A stretch of 64,000 bases of DNA. Origin: Pseudomonas sp. TH43. GTDB lineage: Bacteria > Pseudomonadota > Gammaproteobacteria > Pseudomonadales > Pseudomonadaceae. The stretch's first letter is position 1. Each line of letters opens with the position of its first letter. Where the stretch lies: the NCBI RefSeq assembly GCF_016650635.1, contig NZ_JAEKFI010000004.1, forward strand, positions 1,250,001 to 1,314,000, read 5' to 3'. This document shows positions 51,047 through 60,181 of the stretch, piece after piece. Both the position numbers and the translations under genes were made by a program. Below the pieces are notes generated by a model. The model saw only the letters and a list, made by a program, of their open reading frames with translations. It did no database searches and was not told the origin of the DNA.

Positions 51047-51685
51047 TTACTTGTTCGGCTGCGGCGTCAGGCGCAGGTATGGCTTCACGGCGCGATAGCC
51101 CTTCGGAAAGCGCTTCTTGATCTCTTCCTCATCCTTGAGCGACGGCACAATCACCACCTCGTCACCGTCCTGCCAGTTGGCCGGCGTGGCCACTTTGTAG
51201 TTATCGGTGAGTTGCAGCGAATCGATCACCCGCAGAATCTCGTGGAAGTTGCGTCCGGTGCTCGCTGGATAAGTAATGGTCAGGCGAATCTTCTTGTTCG
51301 GATCAATCACGAACAGCGAACGCACGGTCAGCGTGTCGTTGGCATTGGGGTGGATCAGATCGTACAGATCCGAGACCTTGCGATCGGCGTCCGCCAGGAT
51401 CGGGAAGTTGACGAGGGTGTTCTGGGTTTCGTTGATGTCTTCGATCCACTTGTGGTGCGAGTCCACCGGGTCGACCGACAGCGCGATGGCTTTGACGCCG
51501 CGCTTGCTGAACTCGTCCTTGAGCTTGGCGGTGAAGCCCAGTTCGGTGGTGCACACCGGGGTGAAGTCCGCCGGGTGGGAAAACAGCACGCCCCAGCTAT
51601 CGCCCAGCCACTCGTGGAAACGAATCTTGCCGGCGCTGGAATCCTGTTCGAAGTCGGGGGCGATGTCGCCGAGTCTGAGGCTCAT
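51047..51685 (-). CDS. lsfA: 1-Cys peroxiredoxin (LsfA/Prx6 type)
   Basis: A 212-residue thiol peroxidase that reduces peroxides. The peroxidatic cysteine is in PADFTPVCTTEL (near residue 45). No second conserved cysteine is seen, as expected of the 1-Cys class. The C-terminal arm GYRAVKPYLRLTPQP is typical. LsfA was first found as a sulfate-starvation-induced protein in P. putida, which fits this place beside the ssu genes and an AT-rich promoter region. Function as peroxidase is sure; sulfur control is inferred. Confidence 0.92.
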   Translation of the reverse strand: MSLRLGDIAPDFEQDSSAGKIRFHEWLGDSWGVLFSHPADFTPVCTTELGFTAKLKDEFSKRGVKAIALSVDPVDSHHKWIEDINETQNTLVNFPILADADRKVSDLYDLIHPNANDTLTVRSLFVIDPNKKIRLTITYPASTGRNFHEILRVIDSLQLTDNYKVATPANWQDGDEVVIVPSLKDEEEIKKRFPKGYRAVKPYLRLTPQPNK

Positions 51686-51760
51686 GGTGCTGCTCCTGAT
51701 GAGTTGTTGGAGACCTCAACTGTAGCTTGGGATTTGGCGTCATGAAAAAGAATAAATAAT

Positions 51761-51776
51761 GAGATATTTAGATCTC
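51761..51776. promoter_or_regulatory. Imperfect palindrome upstream of lsfA
   Basis: GAGATATTTAGATCTC (GAGAT/ATCTC arms) lies in the 308-bp gap upstream of lsfA, about 75 bases before its start. It is a candidate regulator site. The rest of the gap holds an oprD terminator at 51918. Confidence 0.3.
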
Positions 51777-51917
51777 AAAGGAATATTAAACATCGTTCAC
51801 TGGACGCTTGTCGGCATCCCGACGAACATCGGCCGCAAGGTTCGAGAAGGCCTTGAGTTGCTGTAAAGAGGGGAATTTCGGGGAGGGCTTACGGGGGTGA
51901 GTCTGACTCGAAAACGC

Positions 51918-51956
51918 AAAAGCCCCGTCCGGCGCGATGCCGGACGGGGCTTTTTT
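51918..51956. terminator. Bidirectional rho-independent terminator after the porin gene
   Basis: A stem GCCCCGTCCGGC-GCGAT-GCCGGACGGGGC with AAAA on the left and TTTTTT on the right ends the OprD transcript (minus strand). Confidence 0.92.
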
Positions 51957-51993
51957 ACATCAGGCTTTTTACATCAGCTGCAGGAGCGCGCTA

Positions 51994-53352
51994 TTACAGC
52001 AGCGGGATCGAGTAGCTGACGATCAGGCGGTTTTCATCCTGGTCACGTTGACCTGGGATGTCGTTGCGCCAGGTAGCGTTTTTCCACATGAAGCCGAGGT
52101 TCTTCGCCGGGCCTTCTGGAATCACGTAACCGATAGTCAGGTCGCGTTCCCACTCGGAGCGGCCGTTGCCGTTCTCTGCGAATGGACGAGTACCGGAAAC
52201 GGTGTCGATGTTGTCGCCACGCAGGTAAACCATACCGGCGGTCAGGCCTGGAAGGCCGACTTTGGCGAAGTCATACGAGTAGCGTGCTTGCCAGGTACGC
52301 TCGCCGGCACGGCCGAACTTCTGGATCTGCATGTCAGTGATGGTGCCGTTGGACGAACCGTCACCCTGGTTCAGCCAAGGGAAGTCGCTGCTACCGTTGG
52401 AAACCTGGTAGCCGCCACCGAAGGTGTGACCTGCAACGGTGTACAGGAACAAGCCGCTGTACAGGTTGTTGTCGACCTTGCCTTTACCGCTAGCCTGACC
52501 GGTGTAGTTACCGTTGCTGTAATAGGCCGGAGTGTTGGAGTTGGCACCATCATCCGAGCTGTTGAAGTAGCGCAGGTCGGACTTCAATACGCCCGGGCCG
52601 ATTGCCCAGTTGTGAACCAGACCCAGGAAGTGCTGCTTGTAGAAGTCTTCCAGGTTGCCGTAGTAGTACTGGGCAGTCAGGTCTTTGGTGATCTTGTAGT
52701 CACCACCGGCGTAGATGAACTTGTTGCTGTTGGCGACGCGAGCGTTGGCACCGCCGATCGACAGCTGCTCTTCGTTGCTCGAGTTACGACCTTTCACGTG
52801 CTCGACTTGACCACCGACCAGAGTCAGGTCCTTGATCTCGCCGGAAGTGATCTGGCCACCCTGCCAGGTTTGTGGCAGCAGACGACCGTCGTTGGTGACG
52901 ATGACCGGGTTCTTCGGCTGCAGAGTACCCAGCTTCAGTTCGGTCTGGGAGATCTTGGCCTTGGCAGTCAGACCCAGGCTCGAGAAGTTATCAACAGCTT
53001 CGCCGTTGGACTTGCTCGGGAACACAGTGCCGCCGTAGGAAGTCGAGGTAGCACCGTTGGTGCCGCCGCCCGAATCCAGCTTGACGCCCAGCAGGCCGAT
53101 CGCGTCGATACCGAAGCCGACGGTGCCTTGGGTGTAACCGGAGATGAAGCGCAGATCGAAGCCTTGGCCCCATTCTTCGTTCTTGCTCTGCACGCCCGAA
53201 GCGGTTTTGGCAGCGCTGTCGCGGTTGTCGGTGTTGATGTAGAAGTTACGCAGGCCCAAGGTGGCCTTGCTGTCTTCGATGAAACCGGCGGCGCCTGCCT
53301 GCTGCGCCATAACCCCTACGGCCACAGCCAGGGCCAAGGTGGACTTGTTCAT
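51994..53352 (-). CDS. OprD-family outer-membrane porin
   Basis: A 452-residue precursor with a signal peptide ending near QAGA-AG (about residue 22). The mature part is an 18-strand barrel with alternating residues, rich in Gly, Asn and aromatic residues, and ends in the typical YSIPLL carboxyl terminus. The OprD opening FIEDSKATLGLRNFYINTD is clear. Substrates of this family are amino acids, carboxylates or sulfonates; gene context beside ssu and tauA-like genes suggests sulfonates or sulfate esters, but this is inference. A 363-bp AT-rich gap separates it from the divergent TauA-like gene; no other gene is in that gap. Confidence 0.92.
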   Translation of the reverse strand: MNKSTLALAVAVGVMAQQAGAAGFIEDSKATLGLRNFYINTDNRDSAAKTASGVQSKNEEWGQGFDLRFISGYTQGTVGFGIDAIGLLGVKLDSGGGTNGATSTSYGGTVFPSKSNGEAVDNFSSLGLTAKAKISQTELKLGTLQPKNPVIVTNDGRLLPQTWQGGQITSGEIKDLTLVGGQVEHVKGRNSSNEEQLSIGGANARVANSNKFIYAGGDYKITKDLTAQYYYGNLEDFYKQHFLGLVHNWAIGPGVLKSDLRYFNSSDDGANSNTPAYYSNGNYTGQASGKGKVDNNLYSGLFLYTVAGHTFGGGYQVSNGSSDFPWLNQGDGSSNGTITDMQIQKFGRAGERTWQARYSYDFAKVGLPGLTAGMVYLRGDNIDTVSGTRPFAENGNGRSEWERDLTIGYVIPEGPAKNLGFMWKNATWRNDIPGQRDQDENRLIVSYSIPLL

Positions 53353-53715
53353 GTAAAGCTCCTCTCGTTTCTAATTTTTGTGTTTCTGGCCCTGGGTCTG
53401 TTGCCCTGGATCCGAGATGCGCGATTAGCGCCAGTTCGTGACTGACAAGTCAATCGTAACCTTGTGTGTCTACGACCAAGGTCTAATCGCAGTGATTTGG
53501 TCCGTGCAGAGTAAAGATTTCCTGATAAACCCAAAAAGAATTTATTCATTCTTTTTCATATCATTTCGGAATATGGCCATTGTTTGGCCAGCTTCGCCGG
53601 ATTACAGCGTATCGGCGACTAAGCTCATTCCTAAATGGTATTTGTTAGCCTTTTTTTATATCGATTAGCTTTGGCGTAACCCCGAATCGTCAAACCCTAT
53701 CGAAAAGGCGACGCC

Positions 53716-54705
53716 ATGATGGCCAAACGCGCACTATCTAGTCAATTTGTTACAGTTTGTGTATCAGCACTTATTTCTTTTTCTGCCCACGCCGCCAACC
53801 TCACGGTCGGTTATCAAACCGGCATTGACCCAAGCAAAGTCCCGCAGGCCGATGGCGTCTATGAGAAAACCATCGGCGAGAAAATCGACTGGCGCCGCTT
53901 CAATAGTGGCCCGGAAGTTGTGACAGCCATTGCATCCGGTGACGTACAGATCGGCAACCTCGGCTCCAGTCCGCTGGCGGCCGCCGCTTCGCGCAATCTG
54001 CCGATCGTCGCGTTCATTGTCTCGGCGCAGATTAATGCCGCCGAAGCACTGGTCGTGCGCAACGGCAGCGGTATCAATACACCGCAGGACCTGGTCGGCA
54101 AGACCATCGCCACCCCCTTCGTTTCTACCTCCCACTACAGCCTGCTCGGTGCGCTCAAGCACTGGGGCCTGGACACCTCGAAAGTCAAAGTGGTGAACCT
54201 GCAACCCGCGGAAATCGCCGCTGCGTGGAAGCGCGGTGATATTGATGGGGCATTTGTCTGGTCGCCGGCTCTGGGCGAAATCCGCAAGACCGGCAAGACC
54301 CTTACGGACGCTGCGCAGGTCGGTCAGTGGGGTGCGCCCACCTTTGAAGTCTGGGTCGCCCGTAAAGACTTCGCCGAGAAGCATCCTGACGTTGTAGCCA
54401 AATTTGCCAAGGTCACTCTAGACGCGTTTGCCGATTACGCCAGCCATAAAGACAGCTGGACGGCAGACTCCGAGCCTGTGCAGAAAATCGCCAAACTGAC
54501 CGGTGCCAATGCCGCCGACGTGCCGGAATTGCTCGCAGGCTCAGCGTTCCCGGATGCCAAGGCACAGCAGACCACGGCGCTGCTGGACGGCGGCACGGCG
54601 AAAGCAATTGGGGAGACGGCGAAGTTTTTGAAGGAACAGGGCAAGGTTGAAACGGTGCTGCCGGATTACTCGCCGTACGTCAGCGCGAAATTTGTAGCGC
54701 AATAA
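53716..54705 (+). CDS. tauA: Taurine-type ABC substrate-binding protein, orphan
   Basis: A 329-residue periplasmic receptor. The signal peptide (about residues 1-27, AHA-AN) is followed by NLTVGYQTGIDPSKVPQADG, the TauA signature. Further motifs are SGDVQIGNLGSSPLAAAASR and RGDIDGAFVWSPALGEI. It has no tauB, tauC or tauD beside it, so it must use a transporter encoded elsewhere or the nearby SsuBC. It diverges from the OprD gene and is followed by a REP doublet. Taurine specificity is inferred from family similarity. Confidence 0.85.
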   Translation: MMAKRALSSQFVTVCVSALISFSAHAANLTVGYQTGIDPSKVPQADGVYEKTIGEKIDWRRFNSGPEVVTAIASGDVQIGNLGSSPLAAAASRNLPIVAFIVSAQINAAEALVVRNGSGINTPQDLVGKTIATPFVSTSHYSLLGALKHWGLDTSKVKVVNLQPAEIAAAWKRGDIDGAFVWSPALGEIRKTGKTLTDAAQVGQWGAPTFEVWVARKDFAEKHPDVVAKFAKVTLDAFADYASHKDSWTADSEPVQKIAKLTGANAADVPELLAGSAFPDAKAQQTTALLDGGTAKAIGETAKFLKEQGKVETVLPDYSPYVSAKFVAQ

Positions 54706-54709
54706 AAGC

Positions 54710-54774
54710 TTCGCGAGCAGGCTCGCTCCCACATGGATTCATTGACCAAATGTGGGAGCGAGCCTGCTCGCGAA
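54710..54774. repeat. REP doublet, GTGGGAGCGAGCCTGCTCGCG family
   Basis: Inverted arms lie between the convergent TauA-like gene and argA, 5 bases after the first stop and 14 bases after the second. Confidence 0.9.
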
Positions 54775-54787
54775 TGGAACAACTCGG

Positions 54788-56089
54788 TCAGAGGGTCTTT
54801 TCGAAGATTTTCGAGTTGCGCTGATAGTTGTACAACGACGCCCGCGCCGCCGGCATACGCTCGACGCTGCTCGGCTCGAATCCACGTTCGCGGAACCAGT
54901 GCGCAGTGCGGGTGGTGAGGACGAATAGCGTCTTCAAGCCCTGCGCGCGGGCGCGGGTCTCGATGCGTTCCAGCAGTTCATCACCGCGACCGCCATGGCG
55001 ATACTCCGGATTCACCGCCAGGCACGCCAGCTCACCGGCATCCGAATCGGCAATCTGGTACAGCGCCGCACAGGCGATGATCATGCCTTCGCGCTCGACC
55101 ACGCTGAACTGCTCGATCTCGCGCTCCAGCACTTCGCGCGAACGCCGTACCAGAATCCCCTGCTCTTCCAGCGGGCTGATCAAGTCGAGCAAGCCGCCGA
55201 CATCTTCAATCGCCGCCTCGCGTACCAGTTCGAATTGCTCTTGTGCCACCAGCGTACCGCCACCGTCACGGGTGAACAGCTCGGTCAGCAGCGCGCCGTC
55301 TTCGGCGTAGCTGACGATGTGGCTGCGCGCCACACCGCCACGGCAGGCTTCAGCCGCTGCATCCAGCAACTCCGCCTGATAGTTGCTGCTGCCCAGACGC
55401 TGCAAATGCGCCGGCACTTGTTGCGGACGCAATTCACGCACCAGTTTGCCGTTCTCGTCGATCAGACCGAGGTCGGCGCCGAACAGCAGCAGCTTGTCGG
55501 CACCCAGGTCGATAGCGGCGCGGGTGGCGACGTCTTCGCAAGCGAGGTTGAAGATTTCCCCGGTCGGCGAGTAGCCCAGCGGCGACAGCAAAACGATCGA
55601 ACGCTCATCGAGCAGACGATTGATGCCTTTGCGGTCGACCCGGCGTACTTCGCCGGTGTGATGATAATCAACGCCTTCGAGCACGCCGATCGGCCGCGCG
55701 GTGACAAGGTTGCCGCTGGCCACGCGCAGGCGCGAGCCCTGCATCGGCGACGAGGCCATGTCCATCGACAGCCGCGCTTCAATGGCGATACGCAATTGGC
55801 CGACCGCGTCGATCACACACTCCAGCGTTGCCGCATCGGTGATGCGCATACCGTGATGGTAATGCGGGGTCAGGCCGCGAGCGGCGAGGCGGGTTTCAAT
55901 CTGCGGGCGCGAACCGTGCACCAGCACCAGGCGCACGCCGAGGCTGTGCAGCAAGACGAGGTCGTGGACGATGTTGCCGAAATTCGGATGCTCCACGCCG
56001 TCGCCGGGCAGCATGACGACGAAGGTGCAATCGCGGTGGGCATTGATGTAAGGGGACGCGTGACGAAGCCAATTAACGTATTCGGGCAT
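54788..56089 (-). CDS. argA: N-acetylglutamate synthase
   Basis: First enzyme of arginine synthesis, acetylating glutamate with acetyl-CoA. The 433-residue protein is the classical fusion. An amino-acid-kinase domain (about 20-285; VLVHGSRPQIETRL, KLLLFGADLGLID) binds arginine for feedback. A GNAT acetyltransferase domain (about 290-430) carries CLAVNPEYRHGGRGDELLERIE as its acetyl-CoA loop. Start MPEYVNWLRHASPYI is typical. It lies next to argE on the same strand, separated by a REP doublet. Confidence 0.96.
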   Translation of the reverse strand: MPEYVNWLRHASPYINAHRDCTFVVMLPGDGVEHPNFGNIVHDLVLLHSLGVRLVLVHGSRPQIETRLAARGLTPHYHHGMRITDAATLECVIDAVGQLRIAIEARLSMDMASSPMQGSRLRVASGNLVTARPIGVLEGVDYHHTGEVRRVDRKGINRLLDERSIVLLSPLGYSPTGEIFNLACEDVATRAAIDLGADKLLLFGADLGLIDENGKLVRELRPQQVPAHLQRLGSSNYQAELLDAAAEACRGGVARSHIVSYAEDGALLTELFTRDGGGTLVAQEQFELVREAAIEDVGGLLDLISPLEEQGILVRRSREVLEREIEQFSVVEREGMIIACAALYQIADSDAGELACLAVNPEYRHGGRGDELLERIETRARAQGLKTLFVLTTRTAHWFRERGFEPSSVERMPAARASLYNYQRNSKIFEKTL

Positions 56090-56255
56090 GAACCTGGGCC
56101 TGTAATAAATAGCAGCCGAAAAAAGGGCGAAACGAAAAACGCACAGCGGGCTGATGGTTATCGTCGGAACAGGCTTGGCGACACGCGCGCTCTCCTCATG
56201 AATACGGGTTGGAATGCTGGCAATTTACAGCGTTTGATCGGATAAGCCACATACC

Positions 56256-56350
56256 CCCTGTGGGAGCGAGCCTGCTCGCGAAAGCGGTGTATCAGTCGAC
56301 ATTTAGGCATCTGAAATGACGCTTTCGCGAGCAGGCTCGCTCCCACAGGG
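56256..56350. repeat. REP doublet, GTGGGAGCGAGCCTGCTCGCG family
   Basis: Inverted arms flank about 45 bases in the gap between argE and argA. It may stop argE transcription from entering argA. Confidence 0.9.
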
Positions 56351-56355
56351 GGACA

Positions 56356-57510
56356 TCATGTTTTGTCCGGGCTCAGGCAGTAATGTTCAATCAGTTGCCG
56401 TAATAGATGCACGGTAGGCTGCAAACGTGACATTTCAAGGTACTCGCCGGGCTGGTGCGCACAGGCAATGTCGCCGGGGCCGAGCACAATGGTTTCGCAG
56501 CCAAGGCGCTGAAGATAAGGCGCTTCAGTGCCGAACGCTACCGCTTCAGCCATGTGGCCGGTGAGTTTTTCCGCTATCCGTACCAGTTCGGCGTCTTTGG
56601 ACTGCTCGAACGGTGGCACTTCCGGGAACAACGGTTTGTAATCGATCTTCACCTGATGCCGTTCGGCCACCGGGTTGAGCTTGCGCAGGATTTCCGCGCG
56701 GAGGACTTTCGGGTCCATGCCCGGCAATGGCCGCAGGTCGAACTCCAGCGAACACTGACCGCAGATGCGGTTGGGGTTGTCGCCGCCATGGATGCAACCG
56801 AAGTTCATCGTCGGTTGCGGCACGCTGAATTGCGGGTTGTTGAACTCACGCTGCCATAACAGGCGCAGACCGCGAAGTTCGCCAATGGCATCGTGCATGG
56901 CTTCGAGGGCGCTATGGCCCAAGCGCGGATCCGACGAATGGCCGCTCTGCCCGAGGATGTCGATGCGCTCCATCATGATGCCTTTGTGCATGCGGATCGG
57001 CTTGAGCCCGGTCGGCTCGCCGATCACCGCCGCGCGACCCAACGGACGCCCGGCCTCGGCCAGCGCCCGGGCGCCGGACATCGAGCTTTCTTCATCGCAC
57101 GTGGCAAGAATCAGCAGCGGTTGCTTGAACGGCTGATCGAGCAGCGGCAACACAGCCTCGATGATCAGGGCGAAAAAACCCTTCATGTCACAACTGCCCA
57201 GCCCGACCCAGCGCCCATCGACCTCGGTGAGTTTCAGCGGATCGGTCTGCCATAACGCATCGTCGTACGGCACCGTGTCGCTGTGCCCGGCCAGCACCAG
57301 CCCGCCGGGGCCGCTGCCAAAGCTGGCGAGCAGGTTGAATTTGCCGGGGCTGACCTGCTGGATGTCGCAACTGAAGCCCAGATCGCCGAGCCAGCCTGCG
57401 AGCAAATCGATCACCGCCCGGTTGGACTGATCCAGGCTCGGTTGGGTACAGCTGACCGACGGCGCGGCAATCAGCGCGGCGAACTGGTCTTGCATGGACG
57501 GCAAAGGCAT
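56356..57510 (-). CDS. argE: Acetylornithine deacetylase
   Basis: A 384-residue M20-family zinc deacetylase that frees ornithine from N-acetylornithine. Metal and catalytic residues are visible in LAGHSDTVP (His, Asp), GSCDMKGFFALII (bridging Asp) and CDEESSMSGAR (Glu pair). The later FDLRPLPG dimer loop and the C-terminal LGPGDIACAHQPGEYLEM supply the last ligand (His). It is upstream of argA. ArgJ-type recycling also exists in pseudomonads, so the linear step may be secondary. Confidence 0.93.
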   Translation of the reverse strand: MPLPSMQDQFAALIAAPSVSCTQPSLDQSNRAVIDLLAGWLGDLGFSCDIQQVSPGKFNLLASFGSGPGGLVLAGHSDTVPYDDALWQTDPLKLTEVDGRWVGLGSCDMKGFFALIIEAVLPLLDQPFKQPLLILATCDEESSMSGARALAEAGRPLGRAAVIGEPTGLKPIRMHKGIMMERIDILGQSGHSSDPRLGHSALEAMHDAIGELRGLRLLWQREFNNPQFSVPQPTMNFGCIHGGDNPNRICGQCSLEFDLRPLPGMDPKVLRAEILRKLNPVAERHQVKIDYKPLFPEVPPFEQSKDAELVRIAEKLTGHMAEAVAFGTEAPYLQRLGCETIVLGPGDIACAHQPGEYLEMSRLQPTVHLLRQLIEHYCLSPDKT

Positions 57511-57666
57511 CGCTGACTCCCACTCCCGATTTGAAGTCCATCATAGAGCCATCCGGCGTCAGGAATAAACCGCCGCAGGGCGTAGGACGAATCAGTCCTG
57601 TACACTGCACGGCCTTGGCAGCCACACATTCCCCCGGCTGCGCTCCCGATCCTGGATTTTCCGGCC

Positions 57667-59037
57667 ATGCAGAAAGAAACCGAAATCAAACTCCGCGTCA
57701 GCCGCGAAACCCTCGCCGCTCTGCGCGAGCACCCGTTACTGAAAAAACGCAACAAAAGTGGCTGGGAACGCCGTGAGTTGATGAATCAGTACTTCGACAC
57801 GCCCGAGCGCGATCTGGCCCAGGCCAAAGTTGCCCTGCGCCTGCGCAAGGATGGCGACGAGGTGATTCAGACCCTCAAGACCCGTGGCCAGAGCGTCGCC
57901 GGGCTGTCCGAACGTAATGAGTACGACTGGAAGTTGTCGAAAGCCAAGCTCGACGTAAAGAAACTCGACGGCGAATGCTGGCCCGAGTCGCTGGCCGAGC
58001 TGGACAAGAAAACCCTCAAGCCGATCTTCACCACCGATTTCGTTCGCGAGCGCGCCGAAATCGCCTGGGGCCGTGGCAAGACCAAAGTGGTCATCGAAGC
58101 AGCGCTGGACCTGGGTCATGTAGTGGTCGGCAAACAGAAAGAAGAAATCTGCGAGCTGGAACTGGAACTGCGCGAGGGCGAGCCTGCCGCGCTGCTGGAG
58201 CTGGCCGCTGAACTGGCCGAAACCCTGGCGCTGATGCCGTGCGACATCAGCAAGGCTGAGCGCGGCTATCGTCTGTACGACGCCAACAGCTACTCGCTGA
58301 GCCTGCCAGCGCCTGAGCTGACCCCGGAAACTCAACTCGACGACGCCTTCGCTGCGCTGAGCTGGCACTTGCTTGGCAGCAGCCAGCGTCTGGCTGAGCA
58401 ATATCGTTTCAACGGCCACTGGCGCCTGTTGCTCGACTGGGTTGAAAACCTCGCGGAAATGCGCGCCCTGCTCAGCAGCCTCGGCCAGGCTGCACCGCGT
58501 CAGGCGACGCACGACCTGCGCGTGGCCCTCGATGCCTTGCTGGAAGACTGGCGCCCGCTGGTGCAGGCCGGTATCGAAGACGAAGACGTACGCAAAGCCG
58601 CGCCGGAGCAATTCCTCGAAGAACTCGAAGACCCGCGCTGGGGCCTGTTCTCGCTGACCACGTCGCGCTGGTTGCTGGCCCGCACATGGACCGCTGACCG
58701 TAACGTGCGGGGCAACCGTCAGGGTGGCGCGCAATTGCACAGCTGGTTGCCGCGCACATTGGGCGAAGAAGCGACTGCCCTGCAATTGCAGCGTTATCAG
58801 CAGCAGCCAGAAGATCTGGCTGAACAACTGCCGCGTATCGAGCGCATTCAGGTCTGGCTGCACCACGCGCGTAACGTGCTGGAGATCCCGGAAATGGATC
58901 GTCTGTACGGCGAGCTGAACAAGTTGGCACAGTTGGCCAACGAGCCAACGATCACTGACGAACTGCTCGATGCGCGCAAGCAGCAGGCGATTGCGGTTTA
59001 CCAGAATCGCGCCTGGAAAATGCTGCTGCGCATGTAA
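57667..59037 (+). CDS. CYTH/CHAD-domain protein (inorganic triphosphatase-like)
   Basis: A 456-residue protein with two domains. The N-terminal CYTH domain (about 1-200) has the signature ETEIKLRVSRE and basic tunnel residues such as LRLRKDGDEVIQTLKT and RERAEIAWGRG. The C-terminal CHAD domain (about 225-440) is helical with conserved basic residues, including the HDLRVALDALLEDWRP helix. E. coli YgiF of this build hydrolyses inorganic triphosphate; CHAD domains bind polyphosphate. So it probably handles tri- or polyphosphate. It is divergent from argE. Confidence 0.92.
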   Translation: MQKETEIKLRVSRETLAALREHPLLKKRNKSGWERRELMNQYFDTPERDLAQAKVALRLRKDGDEVIQTLKTRGQSVAGLSERNEYDWKLSKAKLDVKKLDGECWPESLAELDKKTLKPIFTTDFVRERAEIAWGRGKTKVVIEAALDLGHVVVGKQKEEICELELELREGEPAALLELAAELAETLALMPCDISKAERGYRLYDANSYSLSLPAPELTPETQLDDAFAALSWHLLGSSQRLAEQYRFNGHWRLLLDWVENLAEMRALLSSLGQAAPRQATHDLRVALDALLEDWRPLVQAGIEDEDVRKAAPEQFLEELEDPRWGLFSLTTSRWLLARTWTADRNVRGNRQGGAQLHSWLPRTLGEEATALQLQRYQQQPEDLAEQLPRIERIQVWLHHARNVLEIPEMDRLYGELNKLAQLANEPTITDELLDARKQQAIAVYQNRAWKMLLRM

Positions 59038-59041
59038 TTAC

Positions 59042-59148
59042 CCTGTGGCGAGGGGATTTATCCCCGTTGGGGCGCGCAGCGGCCCTGCTTTTATTGAAGA
59101 GCTGGGGCTGCTTCGCAGCCCAACGGGGATAAATCCCCTCGCCACAAA
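59042..59148. repeat. Long palindromic repeat, GGGGATTTATCCCCGTT family
   Basis: A ~107-bp imperfect palindrome sits between the convergent CYTH/CHAD gene and the Lrp-type gene. Confidence 0.9.
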
Positions 59149-59159
59149 GGCCAGCCGCA

Positions 59160-59624
59160 CTAAACCGGGAGGCTGGTGGTGGACTTGATCTCCGACAGCG
59201 CCACAATCGAGTTCACTTCCTGTATCCCCGGCACCAGCGAGAGTTTCTCGAAGAAGAACCGCTCGTACGCCTCAATGTCCGCCGCGACAATGCGCAACAG
59301 AAAATCCACCGCGCCCATCAGCACATAACACTCCAGCACTTCCGGGAACCCGCGAATCGCCTCGGTGAACTCTGTGAAGTTCGAGCGCCCGTGCGCATTG
59401 AGTTTGATCTCGGCAAAGATTTGCGTATTCAGGCCAATCTTCTTGCGATCAAGCAAGGTCACTTGCCCGCGAATGATGCCCTCCTCCTTCATCCGCTGAA
59501 TCCGCCGCCAGCAAGGCGATTGCGACAGGCCGACCTGTTCGGCGATCTGCGCGCTCGACAGCGAAGCGTCCTCTTGCAGCAGGGCGAGAATCCTGCGGTC
59601 GTAGCTGTCCAGTTCACTGTGCAT
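59160..59624 (-). CDS. Lrp/AsnC-family regulator
   Basis: A 154-residue regulator with an N-terminal helix-turn-helix (about 5-55; IAEQVGLSQSPCWRRIQRM) and a C-terminal RAM effector domain (about 65-145; GRSNFTEFTEAIRGF, ECYVLMGAVDFLLRIVA). The start MHSELDSYDRRIL at 59624 is preferred to one six codons upstream. It is divergent from a small ACT-like protein gene and likely controls it. The ligand is probably an amino acid, as for the family. Confidence 0.9.
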   Translation of the reverse strand: MHSELDSYDRRILALLQEDASLSSAQIAEQVGLSQSPCWRRIQRMKEEGIIRGQVTLLDRKKIGLNTQIFAEIKLNAHGRSNFTEFTEAIRGFPEVLECYVLMGAVDFLLRIVAADIEAYERFFFEKLSLVPGIQEVNSIVALSEIKSTTSLPV

Positions 59625-59750
59625 AAAAAAACCTCTAATCAAACACCTTGCGAATCAATCCATTCGATCAACCGCCAATAACGCCGATCATAGCCAAGAA
59701 ATACCCCGCATCGAATGTAAAAATTCCTCCAGTGATTTTGGAGACTTCTT

Positions 59751-60089
59751 ATGCCGCATCTCGAAGCCGTGAACAGCGCGCCAACCCGCGCCGATGTCTG
59801 GAACGTCAGCAATGCCCACTGCCTGGCGCAGTATCAGATTCTTGCCGAGGCCGAGCCGGACTTGCTGGTGCGGGTGCTCAACCTGTTCGCGCTGCAGTTC
59901 CTCACGCCCGAACAGGTCAACGTGCAACGGCTGGACGATCTGCTGTCGATCGACTTGGTCATGGGCGGCTTGAGCTGGCACCGCGCGCAAGTGATCGCGG
60001 AAAAACTTCGTAACCTGATCAGCGTCTGCTCGGTGAATCTGCAAAATGCCGACAGCGCCTGGGCCGCGCCAGCGCAAGCGGCCGGCTGA
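59751..60089 (+). CDS. Small ACT-like protein
   Basis: A 112-residue protein with no signal peptide. The segment EPDLLVRVLNLFALQFLTPE and then SIDLVMGGLSWHRAQVIAEK followed by LRNLISVCSVNLQ fits the strand-helix-strand-strand-helix-strand order of an ACT domain, as in the small subunit of acetolactate synthase. There is no adjacent enzyme to regulate. It is divergent from an Lrp-type gene, so it may act in an amino-acid-responsive circuit. I do not assign a name; homology is by pattern only. Confidence 0.75.
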   Translation: MPHLEAVNSAPTRADVWNVSNAHCLAQYQILAEAEPDLLVRVLNLFALQFLTPEQVNVQRLDDLLSIDLVMGGLSWHRAQVIAEKLRNLISVCSVNLQNADSAWAAPAQAAG

Positions 60090-60181
60090 CAAATCCGGCA
60101 ACGGCTTCGTCGGGTAGTGGCCCAACGGTCTGCCCGCCCACGACTATCCTTTTGCGCAATGTCGCTTAAAAGGAAGCCCGC

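Noticed and set aside
53353..53715. Possible small gene or RNA in the porin/TauA gap
   Set aside because: Short frames lack ribosome sites and no hairpin-terminator unit is seen; treated as an AT-rich divergent promoter region.
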